Source of the DNA: Luzula sylvatica
Taxonomy: Eukaryota > Streptophyta > Magnoliopsida > Poales > Juncaceae
Direction of reading: 5' to 3'
Assembly: GCA_946800325.1 (NCBI GenBank)
Contig: OX326958.1
Location: forward strand, 14,846,992 to 14,910,991
Length of the DNA stretch: 64,000 bases
A model generated the notes under the pieces. That model saw only the letters and a list, made by a program, of their open reading frames with translations, was not told where the DNA came from and did not search any database. The position numbers and the translations under genes are program-made. Positions within the stretch are counted from its first letter, which is position 1; every line of letters starts with the position of its first letter. Shown piece after piece: positions 14,061 to 25,843 of this stretch.

Positions 14061-17000
14061 TCGTATCTTTTACCACATAACATTTCACCAAAATTTACAA
14101 ACACTAAGACAGTTTGTTTTTCGATTCAAAACAATTTGTTTATGCTTTGGGGAGTTCAAATAACGTATTTTTAGATCATTTGAATCGTATCTTTTACCAC
14201 ATAACATTTCACCAAAATTTACAAACACTAAGAAAGTTTGTTTTTCGATTCAAAACAATTTGTTTATGCTTTGGGGAGTTCAAATAACGTATTTTGAGAT
14301 CATTTGAATCGTATCTTTTACTACATAACATTTCACCAAAATTTACAAACACTAAGAAAGTTTGTTTTTCGATACAAAACAATCTGTTTATGCTTTGGGG
14401 AGTTCAAATAACGTATTTTGAGATCATTTGAATCGTATCTTTTACCACATAACATTTCACCAAAATTTACAAACACTAAGAAAGTTTGTTTTTCAATTCA
14501 AAAAAATCTGTTTATGCTTTGGAGAGTTCAAATAACGTATTTTGGGATCATTTGAATCGTATCTTTTACCACATAACATTTCACCAAAATTTACAAACAC
14601 TAAGACAGTTTGTTTTTCGATTCAAAACAATTTGTTTATGCTTTGGGGAGTTCAAATAACGTATTTTTAGATCATTTGAATCGTATCTTTTACCACATAA
14701 CATTTCACCAAAATTTACAACCACTAAGAAAGTTTGTTTTTCGATTCAAAACAATTTGTTTATGCTTTGGGGAGTTTAAATAACGTATTTTGAGATCATT
14801 TGAATCGTATCTTTTTCTACATAACATTTCACCAAAATTTACAAACACTAAGAAAGTTTGTTTTTCGATTAAAAACAATATGTTCATGATTTGGGGAGTT
14901 CAAATAATGTATTTTGAGATCATTTGAATCGTATCTTTTACCACATAATATTTCACCAAAATTTACAAACACTAAGAAATTTTGTTTTTCGATTCAAAAC
15001 AATCTGTTTATGCTTTGGGGAGTTCAAATAAAGTATTTTGAGATCATTTGAATCGTATCTTTCACCACATAACATTTCACGAAAATTTACAAACACTAAG
15101 AAATTTTGTTTTTCGATTCAAAACAATCTGTTTATGCTTTGGGGAGTTCAAATAACGTATTTTGAGATCATTTGAATCGTATCTTTTACCACATAACATT
15201 TCACCAAAATTTACAAACACTAAGAAAGTTTGTTTTTCGATTCAAAACAATTTGTTTATGCTTTGGGGAGTTCAAATAACGTATTTTTAAATCATTTGAA
15301 TCGTATCTTTTACTACATAACATTTCACCAAAATTTACAAACACTAAGAAAGTTTGTTTTTCGATTCAAAACAATATGTTTATGCTTTGGGGAATTCCAA
15401 TAACGTATTTTTACATCATTTGAATCGTATCTTTTACCACATAACATTTCACCAAAATTAACAAACACTAAGAAAGTTTGTTTTTCGATTCAAAACAATC
15501 TTTTTATGCTTTGGGGAGTTCAAATAACGTATTTTGAGATCATTTGAATCGTATCTTTTACCACATAACATTTCACCGAAATTTACAAACACTAAGAAAG
15601 TTTGTTTTTCGATTCAAAACAATCTGTTTATGCTTTGGGGAGTTCAAATAACGTATTTTGAGATCATTTGAATCGTATCTTTTACTACATAACATTTCAC
15701 CAAAATTTACAAACACTAAGAAAGTTTGTTTTTCGATTCAAAACAATTTGTTTATGCTTTGGGGAGTTCAAATAACGTATTTTGAGATCATTTGAATCGT
15801 ATCTTTTACTACATAACATTTCACCAAAATTTACAAACACTAAGAAAGTTTGTTTTTCGATTCAAAACAATATGTTTATGCTTTGGGGAGTTCAAATAAT
15901 GTATTTTGAGATCATTTGAATCGTATCTTTTACCACATAACATTTCACCAAAATTTGCAAACACTAAGAAAGTTTGTTTTTCGATTCAAAACAATCTGTT
16001 TATGCTATGGGGAGTTCAAATAACGTATTTTGAGATCATTTGAATCGTATATTTTACCACATAACATTTCACCACAATTTACAAACACTGAGACAGTTTG
16101 TTTTTCGATTCAAAACAATTTGTTTATGCTTTGGGGAGTTCAAATAACGTATTTTTACATCATTTGAATCGTATCTTTTACCACATAACATTTCACCAAA
16201 ATTTGCAAACACTAAGAAAGTTTGTTTTTCGATTCAAAACAATTTGTTTATGCTTTGGGGAGTTAAAATAACGTATTTTGAGATCATTTGAATCGTATCT
16301 TTTACTACATAACATTTCACCAAAATTTACAAACACTAAGAAAGTTTGTTTTTCGATTCAAAACAATCTGTTTATGCTTTGGGGAGTTCAAATAATGTAT
16401 TTTGAGATCATTTGAATCGTATCTTTTACCACATAACATTTCACCAAAATTTACAAACACTAAGAAAGTTTATTTTTCGATTCAAAACAATTTGTTTATG
16501 CATTGGGGAGTTCAAATAACGTATTTTGAGATCATTTGAATCGTATCTTTTACTACATAACATTTCACCAAAATTTACAAACACTAAGAAAGTTTGTTTT
16601 TCGATTCAAAACAATCTGTTTCTGCTATGGGGAGTTCAAATAATGTATTTTGAGATCATTTGAATCGTATCTTTTACCACATAACATTTCACCAAAATTT
16701 ACAAACACTAAGAAAGTATGTTTTTCGATTCAAAACAATCTGTTTATGCTTTGGGGAGTTCAAATAACGTATTTTGAGATCATTTGAATCGTATCTTTTA
16801 CAACATAACATTTCACCAAAATTTACAAACACTAAGAAAGTTTGATTTTCGATTCAAAACAATCTGTTTATGCTTTGGGGAGTTCAAATAACGTATTTTG
16901 AGATCATTTGAATCGTATCTTTTACCACATAACAGTTCACCAAAATTTACAAACACTAAGAAAGTTTATTTTTCGATTCAAAACAATCTGTTTATGCTTT

Positions 17001-20000
17001 GGGGAGTTCAAATAACGTATTTTGAGATCATTTGAATCGTATCTTTTACTACATAACATTTCACCAATATTTACAAACACTAAGAAAGTTTGTTTTTCGA
17101 TTCAAATCAATATGTTTATGCTTTGGGGAGTTCAAATAATGTATTTTGAGATCATTTGAATCGTATCTTTTACCACATAACATTTCACCAAAATTTACAA
17201 ACACTAAGAAAGTTTGTTTTTCGATTCAAAACAATCTATTTATGCCATGGGGAGTTCAAATAACGTATTTTGAGATCATTTGAATCGTATCTTTTACCAC
17301 ATAACATTTCACCAAAATTTACAAACACTAAGACAGTTTGTTTTTCGATTCAAAACAATTTGTTTATGCTTTGGGGAGTTCAAATAACGTATTTTTAGAT
17401 CATTTGAATCGTATCTTTTACCACATAACATTTCACCAAAATTTACAAACACTAAGAAAGTTTGTTTTTCGATTCAAAACAATTTGTTTATGCTTTGGGG
17501 AGTTCAAATAACGTATTTTGAGATCATTTGAATCGTATCTTTTACTACATAACATTTCACCAAAATTTACAAACACTAAGAAAGTTTCTTTTTCGATTCA
17601 AAACAATTTGTTTATGCTTTGGGGAGTTCAAATAACATATTTTTACATCATTCGAATCGTATCTTTTACCACATAACATTTCACCAAAATTTACAAACAC
17701 TAAGAATGTTTTGTTTTTCGATTCAAAACAATCTGTTTATGCTTCGGGGAGTTGAAATAACGTATTTTAAGATCATTTGAATCGTATCTTTTACTACATA
17801 ACATTTCACCAAAATTTACAAACACTAAGAAAGTTTGATTTTCGATTCAAAACAATCTGTTTATGCTTTGGTGAGTTCAAATAACGTATTTTTAGATCAT
17901 TTGAATCGATCTTTTACCACATAACATTTCACCAAAATTTACAAACACTAAGAAAGTTTGGTTGTCGATTCAAAACAATCTGTTTATGCTTTGGGGAGTT
18001 GAAATAACGTATTTTGAGATCATTTGAATCGTATCTTTTACCACATAACATTTAACCAAAATTTACAAACACTAAGACAGTTTGTTTTTCGATTCAAAAC
18101 AATTTGTTTATGCTTTAGGGAGTTCAAATAACGTATTTTTAGATCATTTGAATCGTAACTTTTACCACATAACATTTCACCAAAATTTACAAACACTAAG
18201 AAAGTTTGTTTTTTGATTCAAAACAATTTGTTTATGCTTTGGGGAGTTCAAATAACGTATTTTGAGAACTTTTGAATCGTATCTTTTTCTACATAACATT
18301 TCATCAAAATTTACAAACACTAAGAAAGTTTGTTTTTCGATTCAAAACAATCTGTTTATGCTTTGGGGAGTTCAAATAACGTATTTTGAGATCATTTGAA
18401 TCGTATCTTTTACCACATAACATTTCACCAAAATTTACAAACACTAAGAAAGTTTGTTTTTCGATTCAAAACAATTTGTTTATGCTTTGGGGAGTTCAAA
18501 TAACGTATTTTGAGATCATTTGAATCGTATATTTTACTACATAACATTTCACCAAAATTTACACACACTAAGAAAGTTTGTTTTTCGATTCAAAACAATA
18601 TGTTTATGCTTTAGGGAGTTCCAATAACGTATTTGTACATCATTTGAATCGTATCTTTTACCACATAACATTTCACCAAAATTTACAAACACTAAGAAAT
18701 TTTGTTTTTCGATTCAAAACAATCTGTTTATGCTTTGGGGAGTTCAAATAACGTATTTTGAGATCATTTGAATCGTATCTTTTACTACATAACATTTCAC
18801 CAAAATTTACAAACACTAAGAAAGTTTGTTTTTCGATTCAAAACAATATGTTTATGCTTTAGGGAGTTTCAATAACATTTTTTTACATCATTTGAATCGT
18901 ATATTTTACCACATAACATTTCACCGAAATTAACAAACACAAAGAAAGTTTGTTTTTCGATTCAAAACAATCTGTTTATGCTTTGGGGAGTTCAAATAAC
19001 GTATTTTTAGATCATTTGAATCGTATCTTTTACTACATAACATTTCACCAAAATTTACAAACACTAAGAAATTTTGTTTTTCGATTCAAAACAATTTGTT
19101 TATGCTTTGGGGAGTTCAAATAACGTATTTTGAGATCATTTGAATCGTATCTTTTACTACATAACATTTCACCAAAATTTACAAACACTAAGAAAGTTTG
19201 TTTTTCGATTCAAAACAATTTGTTTATGCTTTGGGGAGTTCAAATAATGTATTTTGAGATCATTTGAATCGTATCTTTTACCACATAACATTTCACCAAA
19301 ATTTACAAACACTAAGAAAGTTTGTTTTCCGATTCAAAACAATCTGTTTATGCTATGGGGAGTTCAAATAACGTATTTTGAGATCATTTGAATCGTATCT
19401 TTTACCACATAACATTTCACCAAAATTTACAAACACTAAGACAGTTTGTTTTTCGATTCAAAACAATTTGTTTATGCTTTGGGGAGTTCAAATAACGTAT
19501 TTTTAGATCATTTGAATCGTATCTTTTACCACATAACATTTCACCAAAATTTACAAACACTAAGAAAGTTTGTTTTTCGATTCAAAACAATTTGTTTATG
19601 CTTTGGGGAGTTCAAATAACGTATTTTGAGATCATTTGAATCGTATCTTTTACTACATAACATTTCACCAAAATTTACAAACACTAAGAAAGTTTCTTTT
19701 TCGATTCAAAACAATCTGTTCATGATTTGGGGAGTTCAAATAATGTATTTTGAGATCATTTGAATCGTATCTTTTACCACATAACATTTCACCAAAATTT
19801 ACAAACACTAAGAAATTTTGTTTTTCGATTCAAAACAATCTGTTTATGCTTTGGGGAGTTCAAATAACGTATTTTGAGATCATTTGAATCGTATCTTTTA
19901 CAACATAACATTTCACCAAAATTTACGAACACTAAGACAGTTTGTTTTTCGATTCAAAACAATTTGTTTATGCTTTGGGGAGGAGTTCAAATAACGTATT

Positions 20001-22665
20001 TTTAGATCATTTGAATCGTATCTTTTACTACATAACATTTCACCAAAATTTATAAACACTAAGAAAGTTTGTTTTTCTATTCAAAACAATATGTTTATGC
20101 TTTGGGGAGTTCCAATAACGTATTTTTACATCATTTGAATCGTATCTTTTACCACATAACATTTCACCAAAATTAACAAACACTAAGAAAGTTTGTTTTT
20201 CGATTCAAAACAATCGGTTTATGCTTTGGGGAGTTCAAATAACGTATTTTGAGATCATTTGAATCGTATCTTTTACCACATAACATTTCACCGAAATTTA
20301 CAAACACTAAGAAAGTTTGTTTTTCGATTCAAAACAATCTATTTATGCTTTGGGGAGTTCAAATAACGTATTTTGAGATCATTTGAATCGTATCTTTTAC
20401 TACATAACATTTCACCAAAATTTACAAACACTAAGAAAGTTTGTTTTTCGATTCAAAACAATTTGTTTATGCTTTGGGGAGTTCAAATAACGTATTTTGA
20501 GATCATTTGAATCGTATCTTTTACTACATAACATTGCACCAAAATTTACAAACACTAAGAAAGTTTGTTTTTCGATTCAAAACAATATGTTTATGCTTTG
20601 GGGAGTTCAAATAATGTATTTTGAGATCATTTGAATCGTATCTTTTACCACATAACATTTCACCAAAATTTACAAACACTAAGAAAGTTTGTTTTCCGAT
20701 TCAAAACAATCTGTTTATGCTATGGGGAGTTCAAATAACGTATTTTGAGATCATTTGAATCGTATCTTTTACCACATAACATTTCACCAAAATTTACAAA
20801 CACTAAGAAAGTTTGTTTTCCGATTCAAAACAATCCGTTTATGCTATGGGGAGTTCAAATAACGTATTTTGAGATCATTTGAATCGTATCTTTTACCACA
20901 TAACATTTCACCAAAATTTACAAACACTAAGAAAGTTTGTTTTTCCATTCAAAACAATTTGTTTATGCTTTGGGGAGTTCAAATAACGTATTTTGAGATC
21001 ATTTGAATCGTATCTTTTACTACATAACATTTCACCAAAATTTACAAACACTAAGAAAGTTTGTTTTTCGATTCAAAACAGTTTGTTTACGCTTTGGGGA
21101 GTTCAAATAACATATTTTTACATCATTCGAATCGTATCTTTTACCACATAACATTTCACCAAAATTTACAAACACTAAGAAAGTTTTGTTTTTCGATTCA
21201 AAACAATCTGTTTATGCTTCGGGGAGTTGAAATAACGTATTTTAAGATCATTTGAATCGTATCTTTTACTACATAACATTTCACCAAAATTTACAAACAC
21301 TAAGAAAGTTTGTTTTTCGATACAAAACAATCTGTTTATGCTTTGGGGAGTTGAAATAACGTATTTTGAGATCATTTGAATCGTATCTTTTACCACATAA
21401 CATTTCACCAAAATTTACAAACACTAAGAAAGTTTGTTTTCCGATTCAAAACAATCCGTTTATGCTATGGGGAGTTCAAATAACGTATTTTGAGATCATT
21501 TGAATCGTATCTTTTACCACATAACATTTCACCAAAATTTACAAACACTAAGAAAGTTTGTTTTTCCATTCAAAACAATTTGTTTATGCTTTGGGGAGTT
21601 CAAATAACGTATTTTGAGATCATTTGAATCGTATCTTTTACCACATAACATTTCACCAAAATTTACAAACACTAAGACAGTTTGTTTTTCGATTCAAAAC
21701 AATTTGTTTATGCTTTGGGGAGTTCAAATAACGTATTTTTAGATCATTTGAATCGTATCTTTTACCACATAACATTTCACCAAAATTTACAAACACTAAG
21801 AAAGTTTGTTTTTCGATTCAAAACAATTTGTTTATGCTTTGGGGAGTTTAAATAACATATTTTGAGATCATTTGAATCGTATCTTTTTCTACATAACATT
21901 TCACCAAAATTTACAAACACTAAGAAAGTTTGTTTTTCGATTCAAAACAATCTGTTCATGATTTGGGGAGTTCAAATAATGTATTTTGAGATCATTTGAA
22001 TCGTATCTTTTACCACATAACATTTCACCAAAATTTACAAACACTAAGAAAGTTTGTTTTTCGATTCAAAACAATCTGTTTATGCATTGGGGAGTTCAAA
22101 TAACGTATTTTGAGATCATTTGAATCGTATCTTTCACCACATAACATTTCACCAAAATTTACAAACACTAAGAAATTTTGTTTTTCGATTCAAAACAATC
22201 TGTTTATGCTTTGGGGAGTTCAAATAATGTATTTTGAGATCATTTGAATCGTATCTTTTACCACATAACATTTCACCAAAATTTACAAACACTAAGAAAG
22301 TTTGTTTTTCGATTCAAAACAATATGTTTATGCTTTGGGGAGTTCCAATAACGTATTTTTACATCATTTGAATCGTATCTTTTACCACATAACATTTCAC
22401 CAAAATTTACAAACACTAAGAAAGTTTGTTTTTCGATTCAAAACAATCTGTTTATGCTTTGGGGAGTTCAAATAATGTATTTTGAGATCATTTGAATCGT
22501 ATCTTTTACCACATAACATTTCACCAAAATTTACAAACACTAAGAAAGTTTATTTTTCGATTCAAAACAATCTGTTTATGCATTGGGGAGTTCAAATAAC
22601 GTATTTTGAGATCATTTGAATCGTATCTTTTACTACATAACATTTCACCAAAATTTACAAACACT

Positions 22666-22670
22666 AAGAA
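22666..22670 (+). repeat. Left target-site duplication (AAGAA)
   Basis: AAGAA at phase 94-98 of the interrupted monomer, directly before the TG end of the LTR. It is repeated exactly at 25876-25880. Collapsing the two copies restores CACTAAGAAAGTTTG, the normal monomer sequence. A 5-bp duplication is the usual size for Ty3/gypsy and Ty1/copia integrases. Confidence 0.95.
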
Positions 22671-22745
22671 TGTTATATCATGATATGCGTAACGAATTTC
22701 GAAGACGAAATTCTATTAAGGAGGGGCGAATTTTATATCATGATT
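22671..22745 (+). other. Duplicated LTR start around a polypurine-tract-like sequence
   Basis: The 12-mer TTATATCATGAT occurs at 22673-22684 (the LTR start) and again at 22733-22744, exactly 60 bp later. The second copy is preceded by AAGGAGGGG (22718-22726), which looks like a polypurine tract, and by a reading that resembles the end of a gypsy pol frame (TNFEDEILLRRGE, from 22692). In a complete element the polypurine tract lies just outside the 3' LTR, so here a pol tail, a tract and a second LTR start appear to sit inside the LTR. The first copy also contains the palindrome ATATCATGATAT (22675-22686). The repeats and the purine tract are seen directly; the interpretation is inferred. Confidence 0.6.
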
Positions 22746-23044
22746 ATAAATGTCAATAAATAAATTTGATGATGAAAATTTGATGTAAATAATTATATTT
22801 GGATGATGAGAAAATATAATGATATGCCTAGAAGTAGGTCACAAAGTTGATTTATGTTTTGGAGAAAATATAACATGGTTCATACACAACCTATATTTTG
22901 TACAAGGAATATCAAGCATGGCATAGATTTAGTCCAAAGCTATTTACAACTCAGGTGCTTGCGAGCCATATATTGTTGTCCTGCTTGTGAGCAGCTTGGA
23001 CATAACCCCTTTTGATTGGAGGAATGAGAGGTGGCCAACCTATG

Positions 23045-23110
23045 CTTGGTTATATTGTGAACACAACATAACCTCTCTCTCCAGAAGTTACTCTTTCACT
23101 CTCCACGAAA
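23045..23110 (+). promoter_or_regulatory. Possible LTR core promoter and CT-rich leader
   Basis: A TATATT element at 23051-23056 is followed about 20 bp later by a pyrimidine-rich stretch (CCTCTCTCTCC, 23072-23082, continuing as CTCTTTCACTCTCCAC to about 23106) and then by AAAACCCTAA (23122 onward). A TATA-like box followed by a CT-rich start is a common layout at plant LTR promoters. No transcript evidence is available here, other AT-rich stretches in the LTR (for example TATTTATTTAT near 24868) are equally possible, and the call is weak. Confidence 0.25.
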
Positions 23111-23317
23111 ATTGAATGGATGAAAACCCTAAGTTAGAGAAGATGGCAGTTGGAAGAAATAAAGTGAGAAATTCATCAAAGAAAATAGAGGCTTGGTAAG
23201 AAGGAGAGGCTAGCATGTAGCATGAATGAGTTCATGCTAGAAAATAGTATCAGAAGATTATTTGGAAGAAAAGGAGTTAGGGTTTGAGAATGGCATCATC
23301 CAGACACGACGGCACGA

Positions 23318-23520
23318 GCATCGGAGCAGCGGGTCACACCGTGGCAGCGTCGTGGGGTTGTGTATCGGGGGCAAGAGCTGGAAAACGACACCGAGGCACA
23401 ACCGCTGGTGCATCGGAGCAGCGGGTCACACCGTGGCAGCGTCGTGGGGTTGTGTATCGGGGGCAAGAGCTGGAAAACGACACCGAGGCACAACCGCTCG
23501 TGCATCGGGGCAGCGGGCAG
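23318..23520 (+). repeat. 92-bp tandem duplication inside the LTR
   Basis: The segment starting GCATCGGAGCAGCGGGTCAC at 23318 repeats at 23410 with a 92-bp period. A third truncated and diverged copy starts at 23502 (GCATCGGGGCAGCGG). The first two copies differ by one base (CTGGT against CTCGT at their ends), which points to a recent duplication within the LTR. The segment is GC- and CpG-rich, in sharp contrast to the satellite. All three frames stay partly open here and on the minus strand, but the frames follow the repeat and show no recognisable protein domain. Confidence 0.9.
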
Positions 23521-23665
23521 CGGCAGCAGCAAGGGTGTGAGGTGATGGCGAGACGACGACATCACGGGGACTATGGCAATCACATCGGATGAGGAAAACG
23601 GCAGTTCCGCATGTGTATCGGGGTGTGAAAACGGTATCGTGACAGGATCGCAGCGGCTTGAGTAT

Positions 23666-23890
23666 GGGGGCTGGTGTTGAGCAGGATGGGACCATATGGG
23701 GCTGGTGTTGAGCAGGATGGGGCCATATGGGGCTGGTGTTGAGCAGGATGGGGCCATATGGGGCTGGTGTTGAGCAGGAGGGGGCCATATGGGGGCCTGG
23801 TGTTGAGCAGGATGGAGCCATATGGGGGCTGGTGTTGAGCAGGATGGGGCCATGGCAGGGCTGGTGTTGGACAGCATTGGGGCCATGTCA
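23666..23890 (+). repeat. G-rich 31-33-bp minisatellite, about 7 copies
   Basis: CTGGTGTTGAGCAGGATGGG units start at 23671, 23702, 23733, 23764, 23797, 23829 and 23861. The spacing is 31, 31, 31, 33, 32 and 32 bp. The unit is joined by GCCATATGGGG-type linkers, and the last copies degenerate (CTGGTGTTGGACAGCATTGG). Runs of three to five or more G on the plus strand recur in every unit, so G-quadruplex formation is conceivable, although many of the loops would be long. The array accounts for the proline-rich minus-strand open frame across this region. It probably expanded by slippage or unequal exchange within the LTR lineage. Confidence 0.93.
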
Positions 23891-24120
23891 GCTTGAGGTT
23901 GAGAATTGGAGTCGGGCATCACCATGACACAGCGGAGCACGTATCGGGGCTGGAGCATGATGGCACTGACACAAGCTTTATCGGGTCAGGAAAAAGGTGT
24001 CACGGCGGCATCATGGTAAACGTTGCGGCGTGTAGAGGTATATCTCGGACTTGTTATTTAGTAATTATTATACCTCACAATATTGCCATGTGTATCGACC
24101 TAAACTCGGATTAAGTATGA

Positions 24121-25160
24121 AATGTCGGAACCCTAAGTTGTGAATGAAATACTATCTCGGGTCGGGGCGAGTGTTGAGAATTGGATTGCCGAGGAAGATG
24201 TTTGATCGTGATGGTTCGGCCGTTTGAATAGTGACGGTCGGGCTATTTATTGATCATAAGTAGTGGAATTAGGGTTTCGGTTTGTGGATGCATGGAAGAG
24301 AAAGAATTGAGGTGTTTATTCTTAATGGGTCGGGTTCATGTTTGGTTTATGTTTGAGATCCAATAACCCGGTATTGTTGTATTGTGTTAAATCTGGATTT
24401 CTGGGAAGAATTGTAGAATGTGGAGATTGTCGGTTTGAGTCACCGGTAAGTAATTAGGAGAAGGCTCGATTGCTCGATAATGTCCAATTAATTAATGGTT
24501 GGATTAATGAGAAAACGAGCCAAGATTAAACACATGGCTGAGATTTATTTGAGTAGTTTGTCGTTGTAGTTTGTCGTTGTAGTTTGAGGTTTCTTCTAGT
24601 AGTTGGAGGCTAGTTGAGTTGTCGCGTGTATCGTTAGGATTTCGTCTCGAGGTCAGTAGAAGCTTTGATGTGTCGGATAAGTAGAGATGTCGTAGTTTGA
24701 TCGGTTCTTTGACGGGTGTATCGGACCAGATTGTGTGTGTCACGTCTTCGTAATTTGGTCATAACTTCTTCGTTCGGTCTCCGTTTCGTGAGTTCTTGGT
24801 TCCGTTGGAAAGCTTATTCCGAGGTGGTTCAAATGGCAGTAATTATGATTACTGCATCTGAAGTCTTATTTATTTATTCATCATTTTATCTGTAGAATAT
24901 ATGTAGTTCTTTGTAGGATGTAGGATTGTAGTTGATGTAGCTCAACTCGATGTGAGGCTGAGCGGTGGATAAGGGAACACATGTTTGGACATTAATGTAG
25001 TGTCTGGCCAGAGGTGTGCATCTTCGGGTCGCTCCCGAACTTGCGAACTGTTAGACGTAGCAGTACGGTCTCCTCGTGTAGTTGTAGTAAATGTAGTGCC
25101 GAGGGGGCGTGGTTTCAGTCGTGGCGTGGTTGAAACCACCACTCTTGGGATAGAGTGCAG
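24121..25160 (+). other. Central LTR body without genes
   Basis: Non-repetitive LTR sequence. It includes a 13-bp direct duplication of AGTTTGTCGTTGT near 24554-24579 and the segment ATAACTTCTTCGTTCGG to TTGGAAAGCTTAT (24761-24816), which resembles sequence I associate with plant gypsy LTRs. An AT-rich stretch (TTATTTATTTATTCATC, 24867-24883) could be a TATA-like or polyadenylation-region element. Open frames here are short and show no recognised domain. I see no gene. Confidence 0.5.
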
Positions 25161-25162
25161 CG

Positions 25163-25505
25163 GACTTTTACCTCATTGTAGATCCGAGGTACTAGTCTAT
25201 GTGTAGGGTCCCTTGTGGAAGCCAACCTTATCGAAGTGGTTTGCTACGCTATGAATTCTGTAGTAGTTGTTACCGTATTTGCAGGATCATAGTTGTAGTG
25301 GAAGTTGTTGTAGTATCACACTATGAATTCTGTAGTAGTTGTTACCGTATTTGCAGGATCTTAGTTGTGATAGTAGTTGTTGTTGTTGACTTTTACCTCA
25401 AGCTGATCTGAGGTACTAGTTAATGAGTTAGTCTCGTGTTGTTATCGTCGTGGTTTCACGACGAGAATTCTGTAGTGGTTGTTGTCGTATTTTGCAGAAT
25501 TCCTA
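25163..25505 (+). repeat. Duplicated block with a 72-bp repeat near the LTR 3' end
   Basis: CTATGAATTCTGTAGTAGTT followed by GTTACCGTATTTGCAGGATC occurs at 25249 and again at 25321, a 72-bp period. A third, diverged copy (GAATTCTGTAGTGGTTGTTG) starts at 25465. The flanking motif GACTTTTACCTCA with GAGGTACTAGT occurs at 25163 and 25388. The region therefore looks like a larger unit (about 225 bp) duplicated after an internal 72-bp tandem duplication. The stretch is rich in GTAGTTGTTGT-type trinucleotide-like runs. Confidence 0.8.
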
Positions 25506-25567
25506 GATTGTTGTAGTCGGTCATCATCGTAGTTCTCGTAGTAGGTTGTCGTTGTGGTCGTCGTCGA

Positions 25568-25594
25568 GTAAATAATAATTAAATATTATTTTAC
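25568..25594. repeat. AT-rich imperfect palindrome in the LTR
   Basis: GTAAATAAT and ATTATTTTAC form arms of an imperfect inverted repeat around AATTAAAT, with a single-base bulge. It could extrude a short hairpin in RNA or DNA. No function can be assigned. Confidence 0.4.
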
Positions 25595-25843
25595 TTATCT
25601 AACTCTCAGCCAACATTTCCAGGTAGCACTTGAGATGGCAGTGGCATTCGTGTAGATTACGAGCGTAGCGGAGTTGCGATCACCAGTTACCATATTTGTT
25701 TTAGTTGTATTTGTTTGTACCCACCATATGTATGTTGGTATTTGTAGATTATATTTTATGCCAATTGGTTTTCGTATTGTGTGTTTTTTACTCTGCTAAT
25801 GCTCATATAATTAAGGTAAGTACGTTGTGCACGACTATTCGAT

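Larger units (their letters stand above)
1..22670 (+). repeat. 124-bp satellite DNA array, left segment
   Basis: Head-to-tail tandem array of a 124-bp monomer, about 182 complete copies plus 98 bp of the copy cut by the insertion. Taking position 1 as phase 1 (TGTTTATGCTTTGGGGAGTT), later landmarks are TTTGAATCG at phase 43-51, CCACATAACATTTCACC at 61-77, AACACTAAGAAAG at 88-100 and CGATTCAAAAC at 110-120. All copies lie on the same strand and no inversion was seen. GC is about 29%. Most copies differ from the majority sequence at a few positions. The commonest variable sites are phase 27-29 (ACG, ATG or ACA), phase 35-39 (TGAGA, TTAGA or TTACA), phase 61-64 and phase 120-125. Rare length variants occur: 125 bp near 8660, 10397 and 21190, 127 bp near 19980, 123 bp near 10988 and 12724, and 122 bp near 17909. 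No gene is embedded. The function is unknown; a centromeric or other heterochromatic role is possible, but the sequence alone does not show it. Confidence 0.98.

Noticed and set aside
23296..23958. 220-aa proline/serine-rich open frame on the minus strand, and overlapping plus-strand frames
   Set aside because: It is produced by the 92-bp and 31-33-bp repeats in the LTR. All overlapping frames are open because the region is GC-rich and repetitive. There is no domain, and the peptide only mirrors the DNA repeats.
25808..25825. Splice donor-like AAGGTAAGTACG in the LTR
   Set aside because: It fits a plant donor consensus, but there is no supported exon before it or acceptor after it in the window, and the satellite follows at 25881. 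It may matter in a full-length element, but cannot be supported here.
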